Below the pieces are notes generated by a model, which saw only the letters and a program-made list of their open reading frames with translations, ran no database searches and was not told the origin of the DNA. The translations under genes and the position numbers were made by a program. A DNA stretch of 23,552 bases from Lactobacillus helveticus DSM 20075 = CGMCC 1.1877. GTDB taxonomy: Bacteria; Bacillota; Bacilli; Lactobacillales; Lactobacillaceae. Position 1 is the stretch's first letter, and each line of letters begins with the position of its first letter. Positions 1 through 6,263 of the stretch are shown here, piece by piece. The DNA lies in assembly GCF_000160855.1 (NCBI RefSeq), contig NZ_GG700760.1, positions 1-23,552 of the forward strand. Reading direction: 5' to 3'.

Positions 1-1
1 G

Positions 2-76
2 CACAAAGGCTATCAAACAGAAAAGACGATGACGATCGGGGATCGGACATACGACCACATGATTAAAAGAATATAG
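2..76 (+). CDS. C-terminal end of an unidentified protein (5' part outside window)
   Basis: An open frame enters from the left edge and stops with TAG at 74-76, giving about 24 residues ending in DHMIKRI. A hairpin with a T run follows at once, as expected at the end of a transcription unit. The tail (GYQTEKTMTIGDRTYDHMIKR) could suit a GNAT acetyltransferase C-terminus, but this is too short to assign a family. Convergent with the TetR-like gene downstream. Confidence 0.55.
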   Translation, partial: HKGYQTEKTMTIGDRTYDHMIKRI

Positions 77-80
77 CAAA

Positions 81-110
81 AAAGGCTGCTGGTTAGCAGT
101 CTTTTTGTTT
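81..110. terminator. Bidirectional intrinsic terminator
   Basis: The stem GGCTGCT (84-90) pairs with AGCAGTC (95-101), allowing one G-U. It is flanked by an A run on the left and CTTTTTGTTT on the right. It serves the rightward gene ending at 76 and overlaps the last codons of the leftward regulator, whose stop is at 93-95. Confidence 0.75.
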
Positions 111-599
111 AGGCAAAATAATTGCGACATCAGTATAAACGTCGAGCACATGGGCATCGCAGCCGTGATCAATCCAATTGGTGATATGTGCAAGCAGAAT
201 ATTGGTCATGCTCTTAATATGCTTATTGGAGTAATCACTGTTAAAAAGATATTTTTGCATTTCTGTAAAAAGCGTGCGATTAATCTGATTGCAGATGTGA
301 GTAGTATGCTTTTTGCGAGTTAGACGATAAATATTAGTGTAGAAAAGGCGATCATTGCCAATTTGTCTAAGAAAAGCAAAGATCAATTTATTAGACTGAC
401 AGTCACCATATTCGCGGAAATGAGTTTTAATTTCTGCTTGAATACTTTTACAAAATAGATCGGTTAATCCAGTATAAGTATTATAAAAAACGCCGCGGCT
501 CATACCAGTGGCCTTGCAAAATTGGGTAACAGAGTATTTAGTAATAATACCTCTAGTTAATTCTTTGCGTAAAATCTCATAAGTTGTAAGTTTTCTCAT
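93..599 (-). CDS. TetR-family transcriptional regulator
   Basis: A 168-residue protein. Residues about 20-47 form a TetR-type helix-turn-helix (SVTQFCKATGMSRGVFYNTY followed by GLTDLF), and the rest is a short all-helical ligand-binding part with no recognisable ligand. The frame stays open 47 codons further upstream. I start at the ATG at 599 because AAAGGG lies 9-10 bases before it and because a plausible promoter (TTGATG, 16-base spacer, TATAAA) falls inside the longer frame. No likely target is divergent from it, so self-regulation or a distant target is possible. It is small for the family (usual length 180-200), but the N-terminal domain looks complete. The family call is from sequence; the role is not known. 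Confidence 0.8.
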   Translation of the reverse strand: MRKLTTYEILRKELTRGIITKYSVTQFCKATGMSRGVFYNTYTGLTDLFCKSIQAEIKTHFREYGDCQSNKLIFAFLRQIGNDRLFYTNIYRLTRKKHTTHICNQINRTLFTEMQKYLFNSDYSNKHIKSMTNILLAHITNWIDHGCDAHVLDVYTDVAIILPKQKDC

Positions 600-660
600 T
601 AGATTCATCCCTTTTAATAACAACTCCAAGTAAGTTTGAATATTTTTGTTAAAAATTATT

Positions 661-688
661 TTTATAAAATATACCAAGCGTGCATCAA
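661..688 (-). promoter_or_regulatory. Candidate promoter of the TetR-like gene
   Basis: On the minus strand, TTGATG (688-683) and TATAAA (666-661) are separated by 16 bases. This would give a leader of about 55 bases before the ATG at 599 and supports the shorter protein start. No experimental support. Confidence 0.4.
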
Positions 689-812
689 TATAGCAATAGC
701 TACTTTTAATAATAATTGGTTTATGGCTTGATGTAAGCATGATTTAAGCAGATTAGCTATAAATAGATATCTCAAAAAAATTTTTAAAAAATAAAAAAAC
801 AAGAACTAAAAT

Positions 813-881
813 TTATAACTTATAGTTGCTGAAAGTGCTTGAAACGTTGATATATCAACATTCTTGCTCAAAAAGTTATAA
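813..881. repeat. Nested inverted repeat in the spacer
   Basis: TTATAACTT at 813-821 is repeated inverted as AAGTTATAA at 873-881 (9 of 9). The perfect 14-base palindrome GTTGATATATCAAC at 846-859 sits between them. The spacer 600-1071 is otherwise AT-rich and has no gene I can support. It could be a cruciform-forming site, a regulator operator, or the remnant of a small mobile element; the sequence does not decide. Confidence 0.5.
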
Positions 882-935
882 GACCGGGCATTTCAATACT
901 TACTTTTAATTATTAATCTTGCCTAATATAGAGTA

Positions 936-982
936 CAAAAAGACCAAATTGTCTGAAAATACAGAGCAATCTGGCCTTTTTT
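936..982 (-). terminator. Terminator of the surface-exclusion pseudogene
   Basis: The arms 941-955 and 962-977 pair with one bulge and a few wobble pairs. On the minus strand they are followed by CTTTTTGT. It lies about 90 bases beyond the end of the leftward pseudogene. A second inverted repeat, AAGAGCTCAAAT (994-1005) with ATTTGAACTCTT (1019-1030), sits between it and the gene. Confidence 0.6.
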
Positions 983-1071
983 GAGTAAATTAAAAGAGCT
1001 CAAATAGGTGACTAAACCATTTGAACTCTTGGATTAGGAACATTATTAAGTTTTAAACTACAACGTCAATA

Positions 1072-1845
1072 TTAACGGTTAAATTTCTTGTAGTTTTGGA
1101 TGTAACGCTTAGCAACGCCCATCATGTGAACACTAATCTTGCTTGAATCGCCCTTTAAGCCGCTGAAGCTGATACCAAAGTATTTAGTCTTAGCATCATA
1201 ATGCTTTGTACGACAACCAAGCAAGTCACCAGCGTGTTCCCATTCAGTGTATCTTGAAGAATCATTCATTTGACTGTATGAGCCATAGAAACCACCGAAA
1301 AGCATTTGCTTAACGTTGAAGTAAATTTGGTTCTTCAATGCTGACATGGTACGCATGTTGGTGTGGTAAGTTGATGAGATAGGCAAAGCTGCTTCGTCTT
1401 CATAAACTTGACCTACTCTTGAGTTAAGGCCAGAAGCTTTAGCTGCACGCTTGATACCAGGTACATAGTGACCTGCATCCCAGCAAGACTTGTTGTGTGA
1501 TTAGCTACACGGTCTGCAAAGTGCAAAGCACCAGCCTTGTAAGTCCATGATTTCTTGCCAAGTTGATGATGAGCAGAGTTAATTAAGCTCAATGCATATC
1601 TACTTAATTCAACTTTTTGGCTGTGGCTCAAATTAGTTACGTTAACTAATGTATTGTCTGAACCAGCACCACTGTATGTGTTTTCTTTCATGCCTTTCTT
1701 TGAGGCATTGATTAAAGCTTTGCTTGCTCTACCGGTTTGGTTCCATTTAATAATGGCACTCTTGGTGTAACCAGAAGGCAAAGTAATAGAAGCTGCTTCA
1801 GCAGTTGAAGCTGTTGAAGTCTCTTCACTGAAATAGACTAGCAGG
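1072..1845 (-). pseudogene. Broken SEC10/PgrA-like surface-exclusion protein
   Basis: Two frames make one protein. The upstream frame (1845 to about 1487) reads ETSTASTAEAAS, then a domain with SLINSAHHQLGKKSWTYKAG and ALHFADRVAN. At about 1485-1500 the reading moves to the frame that continues NKSCWDAGHYVPGIKRAAK, then ALPISSTYHTNMRTMSALK, and ends YIQNYKKFNR at 1072. The join marks a small indel near RVANH, since the original frame soon stops at TAG (1413-1415). No start codon, ribosome binding site or proper signal peptide lies upstream: the frame is closed by TAG at about 1853, so the 5' end is missing too. The intact family is exported to the cell surface in lactobacilli. The family assignment is from memory of related proteins. 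The break is read directly from the sequence, although a sequencing error could explain the frameshift (not the missing 5' end). Confidence 0.75.
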
Positions 1846-2297
1846 ATTAAAACTAAAGTCTATACACGAAATAATTTAATAACAAAAATACAATTATATA
1901 TATGGGATGATAAATCTCAAAAGTACTTGTACTGTATGGCTTGATGGGGCATATATGAAGAAATTACACACTAATTAAATAATATAAAAATTAAAAAAGT
2001 AAAAATATATAATTTATTATATTAATACAACTGTAGTTATATTAATTATTAAATATTTTAACCGCTTGAAAATGCCATAACATCGGTAATTTAAAGCATT
2101 CTTGCTAAATCTCGTCCTTTTATATAGTAGAAACTGATTAAATAATCAAAGTCCGATTTTGAAATACATTTTGCAATAACAAGGACATGTTTTAGCTATT
2201 ATTATACTAAAACTATATGTGAATAGACAATGATAAGCCGAAATATATTTCACTATTTGAAATGAGGTTCAACTGACGAAACAAAGTCTGAAGCCAT
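1846..2297. other. AT-rich spacer without a supported gene
   Basis: About 450 very AT-rich bases separate the surface-protein remnant from the glucosidase control region. A short leftward open stretch at about 2191-2091 (ending in RDLARML, then TAA) looks protein-like. It has no start codon or ribosome binding site and matches nothing I recognise. It may be debris of a lost gene, perhaps including the lost 5' end of the neighbouring pseudogene region. Confidence 0.5.
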
Positions 2298-2311
2298 TGA
2301 AAACGAATACA
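2298..2311 (+). promoter_or_regulatory. Candidate catabolite-response element (cre)
   Basis: TGAAAACGAATACA matches the CcpA operator consensus TGWAANCGNTNWCA at 13 of 14 positions. It lies 90 bases before the start codon of the glucosidase gene. That placement suits carbon-catabolite repression of a disaccharide-utilisation gene. TATAAA-like boxes occur just downstream (2313-2318, 2329-2334), but I cannot pair either with a good -35. Confidence 0.6.
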
Positions 2312-2400
2312 TTATAAAAGAAAAATGTTATAAATTTATGCGTAAGGTAATTAAGCAATTCACAAAAGATGAAAACTTACGAAAAGGAGAGTAAAGAACT

Positions 2401-3738
2401 ATGGATGGTAAAAAATATTCAGTAGTTATTGCCGGTGGTGGTAGTACTTTTACACCAGGATTTGTTTTGGACTTAATTAAGAGTCAAGATAAATTTCCAA
2501 TGAGACAATTGAAGTTCTACGATAACGATGCAGAACGTCAAAAGAAGATTGGTGAAGCTGTTAAGATCATAATGAAGGAAAGAGCTCCACAAATTAAGTT
2601 CTCATACACCACTGATCCAAAGGAAGCCTTTACTGACGTAGACTTTGTAATGGGTTCAATTCGTGTTGGTAAGTACCACATGAGAAGCTTAGATGAAAAG
2701 ATCCCATTAAAATATGGTGTAAATGGTCAGGAAACTACAGGACCCGGAGGTATGGCTTATGGTCTTCGTTCAATTCCTGCAATTTTGCAAATCATTGATT
2801 GGATGCAAGAATATTCACCAAATGCTTGGATGATCAACTACTCCAACACTATTGCTATTGTTGCTGAAGCTTGTCGTCGCCTTCGTCCAGGTGCAAAGGT
2901 TATCAACATCTGTGATATGCCAATTGATGACATGGACAGAATGGCTGCTATCTGCGGTTTAAACAGCTGGCACGACATTGACTTCAACTACTACGGCTTG
3001 AACCACTTCGGCTGGTGGAAAGAAGTTAGAAACAAGAAGACCGGTGAAGACTTGATGCCTAAGCTTAAGGAATACGTCAAGGATCACGGCTACTGGGTAG
3101 GCGGCGACTACGACAAAGATACTGAAGCTTCATGGGAAGCTACCTTTAAGAAGGTTGCTGACGACTACAAGATGGATCCAGAAACCTTGCCAAACAACTA
3201 CATGCAATACTACTACTTCCCACAATATGAAGTAGCAAACGCCGATCCAAAGCACACTCGTACTGATGAAATTCGTGAACACCGTCAAAAGATCGTCTTC
3301 GGTGAATGTGAAAGAATCGTTAAGGCAGGTACTGCTAAGGACAATATTTGGGACATTTCAGGTTTGCACTCAGAATATATCGTAGATATTATTCACGCTA
3401 TTGCTTACAACACGCACGAGAAGTTCTTGGCTAACTGTGAAAACAACGGTGCCATTGCCAACATGGATCCAGATTCAATCGTTGAAGTTCCAGCATTGTT
3501 TGGTGCTGATGGTATTCAACCAATGGCAACTGGTAAGGCTGGCCGTTTCCAAAGAGGTTTGATGATGGAACAACAAACCTGTGAAAAGTTGGTTGTTGAT
3601 GCTTATGTAGAACACTCATACCAAAAGATGCTCCAAGCCTTCGCTTTGAACAAGACTGTTCCAGATGCATCTGTAGCTAAGAAGATTTTGGATGACATGA
3701 TTCCAGTTAACGCTCCATATTGGCCAGAACTTAAATAA
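2401..3738 (+). CDS. malH: 6-phospho-alpha-glucosidase (maltose-6'-phosphate glucosidase), GH4
   Basis: This cytoplasmic enzyme cleaves 6-phospho-alpha-glucosides such as maltose-6'-phosphate by the NAD+ and Mn2+-dependent redox mechanism of glycoside hydrolase family 4. At 445 residues it is full length for the family. Visible marks are the NAD-binding GGGST (12-16), NYSN (146-149), CDMP (171-174) and NHFGWW (201-206). In this family the Cys and His bind the metal, and the CDMP form marks the alpha-specific branch, whereas beta-specific members carry CNVP. An AAAAGGAG ribosome binding site precedes the ATG. The next gene is an RpiR-type regulator, as in the B. subtilis glvA-glvR pair, but no PTS permease gene (glvC) is present here, so the phosphorylated sugar must come from a transporter elsewhere. 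The gene symbol is by family analogy (glvA/malA/malH). Confidence 0.93.
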   Translation: MDGKKYSVVIAGGGSTFTPGFVLDLIKSQDKFPMRQLKFYDNDAERQKKIGEAVKIIMKERAPQIKFSYTTDPKEAFTDVDFVMGSIRVGKYHMRSLDEKIPLKYGVNGQETTGPGGMAYGLRSIPAILQIIDWMQEYSPNAWMINYSNTIAIVAEACRRLRPGAKVINICDMPIDDMDRMAAICGLNSWHDIDFNYYGLNHFGWWKEVRNKKTGEDLMPKLKEYVKDHGYWVGGDYDKDTEASWEATFKKVADDYKMDPETLPNNYMQYYYFPQYEVANADPKHTRTDEIREHRQKIVFGECERIVKAGTAKDNIWDISGLHSEYIVDIIHAIAYNTHEKFLANCENNGAIANMDPDSIVEVPALFGADGIQPMATGKAGRFQRGLMMEQQTCEKLVVDAYVEHSYQKMLQAFALNKTVPDASVAKKILDDMIPVNAPYWPELK

Positions 3739-3765
3739 CAATTTTGACAAGTCATAACAAATAAG

Positions 3766-3806
3766 AAAAAGGTAACTATTCTATAATTGAATAGCTACCT
3801 TTTTTG
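3766..3806 (+). terminator. Intrinsic terminator after the glucosidase gene
   Basis: AAGGTAACTATTC pairs with GAATAGCTACCTT across a short loop (stem about 3769-3801) and is followed by a T run. It isolates the glucosidase transcript from the RpiR gene. Confidence 0.85.
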
Positions 3807-3808
3807 TG

Positions 3809-3837
3809 TTGATCATGATATTCTGAACTTGTTATTA
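3809..3837 (+). promoter_or_regulatory. Candidate promoter of the rpiR-asparaginase unit
   Basis: TTGATC (3809-3814) and TTATTA (3832-3837) are separated by 17 bases. It lies directly after the terminator and 26 bases before the regulator start. The TGATCA at its left edge is palindromic. Prediction from consensus only. Confidence 0.45.
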
Positions 3838-3862
3838 AGTTAATGACGGAAAGGACATAGAA

Positions 3863-4636
3863 ATGGATTTAGAAACAGTAGTAATGAAGAAAAAGGAAAG
3901 CTTCAATGATACTGACAAGGCAATAGTCAGTTACTTGCTTAAGTATCCTAAGGAAGCTAGCAAGTTGAGCTTAATGGAATTAGCGCAGAAGTTATATGTT
4001 TCTAAATCTGCCATTTTTCGTTTGAGTAAAAAATTAGGCTTAAGTGGCTTTAGCGAGCTTAAATTTGAACTATCTGAATTGATTGCTAGAAAAGAGCAAT
4101 ATGCCAAGCATGCTCAAGAATTAGATTTTGACGATAATTTGCAAAAAATCATCAATGACACCTTTAAATATTTTAAAGGACTGGATTTACATGACTTATG
4201 TGCGGATTTAGATCAAGCTGAAACTATCTACATTTATTCCACAGGTTGGCAACAACAGATTATTGCGGAATATTTAGCGCATTCCTTTTATTTAATAGGT
4301 AAAAATGCAATTATTTTGCCAAGTGCGCGGGATGAAGTTTCAATGCTTGGCCAAGCTGCCAAAGAAAATGATATGCTATTTGTGATTTCGTTTGGCGGCT
4401 TTAATAAGACAATTATTGAAGAGTTAAAGAAAATTGATGTAATCAATAATAAGCTAAAGCTGGTTTCGCTAACGAGTTGGCAGCCAGGAAAATTGGCTTC
4501 TCTTAGTGATTATAGCTTTTTCTTTAAAACTACGCCATTTCAGTTTAGTAAAAAGGTTGAGACTTTTAGTTCAGCCTATGTTTTAATTGATTTAATAATT
4601 AATGAATATGAAAAACAGCGTAAATTGCAAAAGTAG
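3863..4636 (+). CDS. RpiR/MurR-family regulator (HTH + SIS domain)
   Basis: A 257-residue protein with an N-terminal HTH_6 domain (about 1-75; helix-turn-helix near LMELAQKLYVSKSAIFRLSK) and a C-terminal SIS sugar-phosphate isomerase-fold domain (about 110-240), which in this family senses a phosphorylated sugar. GGAAAGGA precedes the ATG. Placed next to a GH4 gene, it most likely controls maltose-6'-phosphate use, as GlvR does in B. subtilis. An asparaginase gene follows after only 11 bases, which suggests a shared transcript. Whether it activates or represses cannot be read from the sequence. Confidence 0.88.
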   Translation: MDLETVVMKKKESFNDTDKAIVSYLLKYPKEASKLSLMELAQKLYVSKSAIFRLSKKLGLSGFSELKFELSELIARKEQYAKHAQELDFDDNLQKIINDTFKYFKGLDLHDLCADLDQAETIYIYSTGWQQQIIAEYLAHSFYLIGKNAIILPSARDEVSMLGQAAKENDMLFVISFGGFNKTIIEELKKIDVINNKLKLVSLTSWQPGKLASLSDYSFFFKTTPFQFSKKVETFSSAYVLIDLIINEYEKQRKLQK

Positions 4637-4647
4637 AGAAAACAAAG

Positions 4648-5652
4648 ATGGAAAAGAAAAAGTTATTATTGCTTTCAACTGGTGGGACGATTGCGTCAGT
4701 TGCTTCTGATGCGGGCTTAGTGCCAAAAGAGAGTGGCGAAGAATTGATTAAAATGCTGGGTAAGTTGCCATATGATATCGATGTTCAAGATATTTTGCAG
4801 CTTGATTCTTCCAATATTCAACCAGAAGAATGGAAGTTTATTGCAGAAAATATTTATAAATATCGCAACGATTATGATGGCATTGTCGTTTCACACGGTA
4901 CCGATACGATGGCTTACACCGCGTCAATGCTTGCTTTTATGTTGAAGAACATTAATATTCCAGTTGTTTTAACTGGAAGTCAGGTGCCAATCAATGTCGT
5001 TTTAAGTGACGCTCACGATAATTTGCGTTTAGCCTTTGCGGCAGCGGCTACTTGTCCGCCTGATATTTATTTGGCTTTCCATAATAAAATCATGCTTGGC
5101 TGCAGAGCCGTTAAGGTTAGAACAACCAACTTCGATGCCTTTGAGAGCGTGAACGTTCCACCTATCGCAACTGTTTCGTCTGATGGCTTAGTATTCAATA
5201 AGGACTACCAACCTAGAGAAAAGACGGGTGCACCTAGTTTAAACACCGATATTGATTCGAATGTTTCGTTAGTAAAATTATTTCCAGGTTTTGATCCTAA
5301 ATTATTATTTGCGATGGTAGATAGTGGCTGCCAAGGAATTGTTATTGAAGCCTACGGGTTAGGTGGGATGAACTTTATTCGCCGTAACATGGTTGCCGCA
5401 ATTGGTAAGTTGATCAGACAGGGCATCCCTGTAATTGCCAGCAGCCAATGTTTATATGAACGTAGTGACTTAACCAAGTATGAAGTTGGACGTGAGGCCT
5501 TGCTAGAAGGTGCGATCAGTGCGTGCGACATGACTTCTGAGAGTGCCATTACCAAATTGATGTGGGCCCTTGGTCAAGGCATGAACGTACATGAAGTGGC
5601 AGATTTCTTCAATACAGATGTGGCTGGTGAAGTAACTCTTAAAACTAATTAA
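4648..5652 (+). CDS. ansA: L-asparaginase, type I (cytoplasmic)
   Basis: Hydrolyses L-asparagine to L-aspartate and ammonia. The 334-residue protein has no signal peptide, consistent with the cytoplasmic type I enzyme. The two catalytic signatures are present: STGGTIAS with the nucleophile Thr14, and SHGTDTM with Thr85-Asp86. Lys156 in RAVKVRTTNFDAFES matches the third catalytic triad member. Length is usual for the family. It starts 11 bases after the RpiR stop, with no promoter or terminator between, so both are probably one transcript. This pairing with a sugar-phosphate regulator is unusual. The aspartate product could have fed the aspartate racemase gene in this window, which is now broken. 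Confidence 0.92.
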   Translation: MEKKKLLLLSTGGTIASVASDAGLVPKESGEELIKMLGKLPYDIDVQDILQLDSSNIQPEEWKFIAENIYKYRNDYDGIVVSHGTDTMAYTASMLAFMLKNINIPVVLTGSQVPINVVLSDAHDNLRLAFAAAATCPPDIYLAFHNKIMLGCRAVKVRTTNFDAFESVNVPPIATVSSDGLVFNKDYQPREKTGAPSLNTDIDSNVSLVKLFPGFDPKLLFAMVDSGCQGIVIEAYGLGGMNFIRRNMVAAIGKLIRQGIPVIASSQCLYERSDLTKYEVGREALLEGAISACDMTSESAITKLMWALGQGMNVHEVADFFNTDVAGEVTLKTN

Positions 5653-5658
5653 AGAATG

Positions 5659-5679
5659 TTACAATTTTATTAATTGTAA
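5659..5679. repeat. Perfect 8-base inverted repeat after the asparaginase gene
   Basis: TTACAATT (5659-5666) and AATTGTAA (5672-5679) flank a five-base spacer. There is no T run, so it is a poor intrinsic terminator. It may be an operator for the small ORF downstream or a weak hairpin. A second palindrome, TAATGCATTA, lies at 5694-5703. Confidence 0.45.
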
Positions 5680-5712
5680 GCGCAGACAATACTAATGCAT
5701 TAATGCTTTTTG

Positions 5713-5718
5713 TATAAT
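5713..5718 (+). promoter_or_regulatory. -10 box of the 45-codon ORF
   Basis: A perfect TATAAT lies 24 bases before the ATG at 5743. I do not see a good -35 at the proper distance, so activation by a bound factor at the nearby palindromes is possible. Confidence 0.5.
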
Positions 5719-5742
5719 AGAGGCAAAAGGAGTGCACATAAT

Positions 5743-5880
5743 ATGAAAAGTAAACTATTAGGAAAAGTCTGGCTTACTTTAGCGGCATTAGGAATTGGGG
5801 TTTCACTTTTTGCTAATAATTCAAATCAGCTGATTGAATCTAATGCGCAAACATTTTCTAGTGCAATCGTTAAAAAGTAA
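5743..5880 (+). CDS. Small secreted or membrane peptide, 45 residues
   Basis: The ATG is preceded by AAAAGGAG at 5725-5732 and the frame ends with TAA at 5878-5880. The N-terminus MKSKLLGKVWLTLAALGIGV is a positively charged start plus a hydrophobic run. A short polar tail of about 23 residues follows (AQTFSSAIVKK at the end). It could be a signal-anchored peptide, or a signal peptide with a tiny mature product cut near ANN or NAQ. Its own -10 box, strong ribosome binding site and terminator argue that it is a real single-gene transcript. I recognise no family and assign no function. There are no cysteines and no double-glycine leader, so it does not look like a class II bacteriocin. Confidence 0.65.
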   Translation: MKSKLLGKVWLTLAALGIGVSLFANNSNQLIESNAQTFSSAIVKK

Positions 5881-5884
5881 ACTA

Positions 5885-5914
5885 AAACAGTCACTACAAT
5901 GTGACTGTTTTTTG
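5885..5914 (+). terminator. Intrinsic terminator of the 45-codon ORF
   Basis: ACAGTCAC (5887-5894) and GTGACTGT (5901-5908) form a perfect stem with a six-base loop, followed by TTTTT. It starts six bases after the stop codon. Confidence 0.88.
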
Positions 5915-5958
5915 ATTTTTGCTTATAATTAAGAAAAAGCAGATAGGATGTGAGAAAG

Positions 5959-6227
5959 TTGAATAAGTTTGAAGAAGTAAGAAATAAGCTGCAAATGATT
6001 TTGGAAATATTAAATTGCATGCCACTTGAACATGGTGGTGCCAATGATGTCTTTGCAGTAACAGCTAAAGAGATGGACAACTTTTTGGCTGAGGTGACTA
6101 TGCAGTAGTTGGGAAAGCTAAAACTATCTTGCATACTTGTGAGCAAGTCTTAAAATTGCGTAAAGAGCATGAGTGTTTAACGCCAGAACAAGACAGTTTA
6201 CTTAAGGATATTGAAGAATTAAATTAA
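5959..6227 (+). pseudogene. Frameshifted small protein gene, unknown family
   Basis: The first frame starts with TTG at 5959 (GGATG about 7 bases upstream) and reads to LAEVTMQ, then TAG at 6106-6108. A second frame overlapping from about 6095 continues DYAVVGKAK, then ILHTCEQVLKLRKEHECL, and ends DIEELN at 6227. Restoring one base in the GAGGTGAC stretch near 6091-6098 gives one protein of about 89 residues with LAEGDYAVVG at the join. It is probably a small helical cytoplasmic protein. I do not recognise the family. The break could be real decay or a sequencing error. Confidence 0.6.
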
Positions 6228-6234
6228 GCATATG

Positions 6235-6262
6235 AAAAAGGATCCTCGTGAGGATCCTTTAT
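6235..6262. terminator. Bidirectional terminator
   Basis: AAAGGATCCTC (6237-6247) and GAGGATCCTTT (6250-6260) form a strong stem, with an A run on the left and T's on the right. It separates the rightward small gene from the leftward ATPase pseudogene. Confidence 0.85.
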
Positions 6263-6263
6263 T

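Noticed and set aside
105..323. Rightward 72-codon open frame opposite the TetR-like gene
   Set aside because: It is the antisense shadow of a recognisable HTH protein and has no ribosome binding site.
2091..2193. Leftward protein-like stretch ending in RDLARML
   Set aside because: No start codon, no ribosome binding site and no family resemblance; kept only as possible debris.
5826..6146. Leftward 106-codon frame
   Set aside because: It runs antisense through the 45-codon ORF, a terminator and the small frameshifted gene, so it is a shadow.
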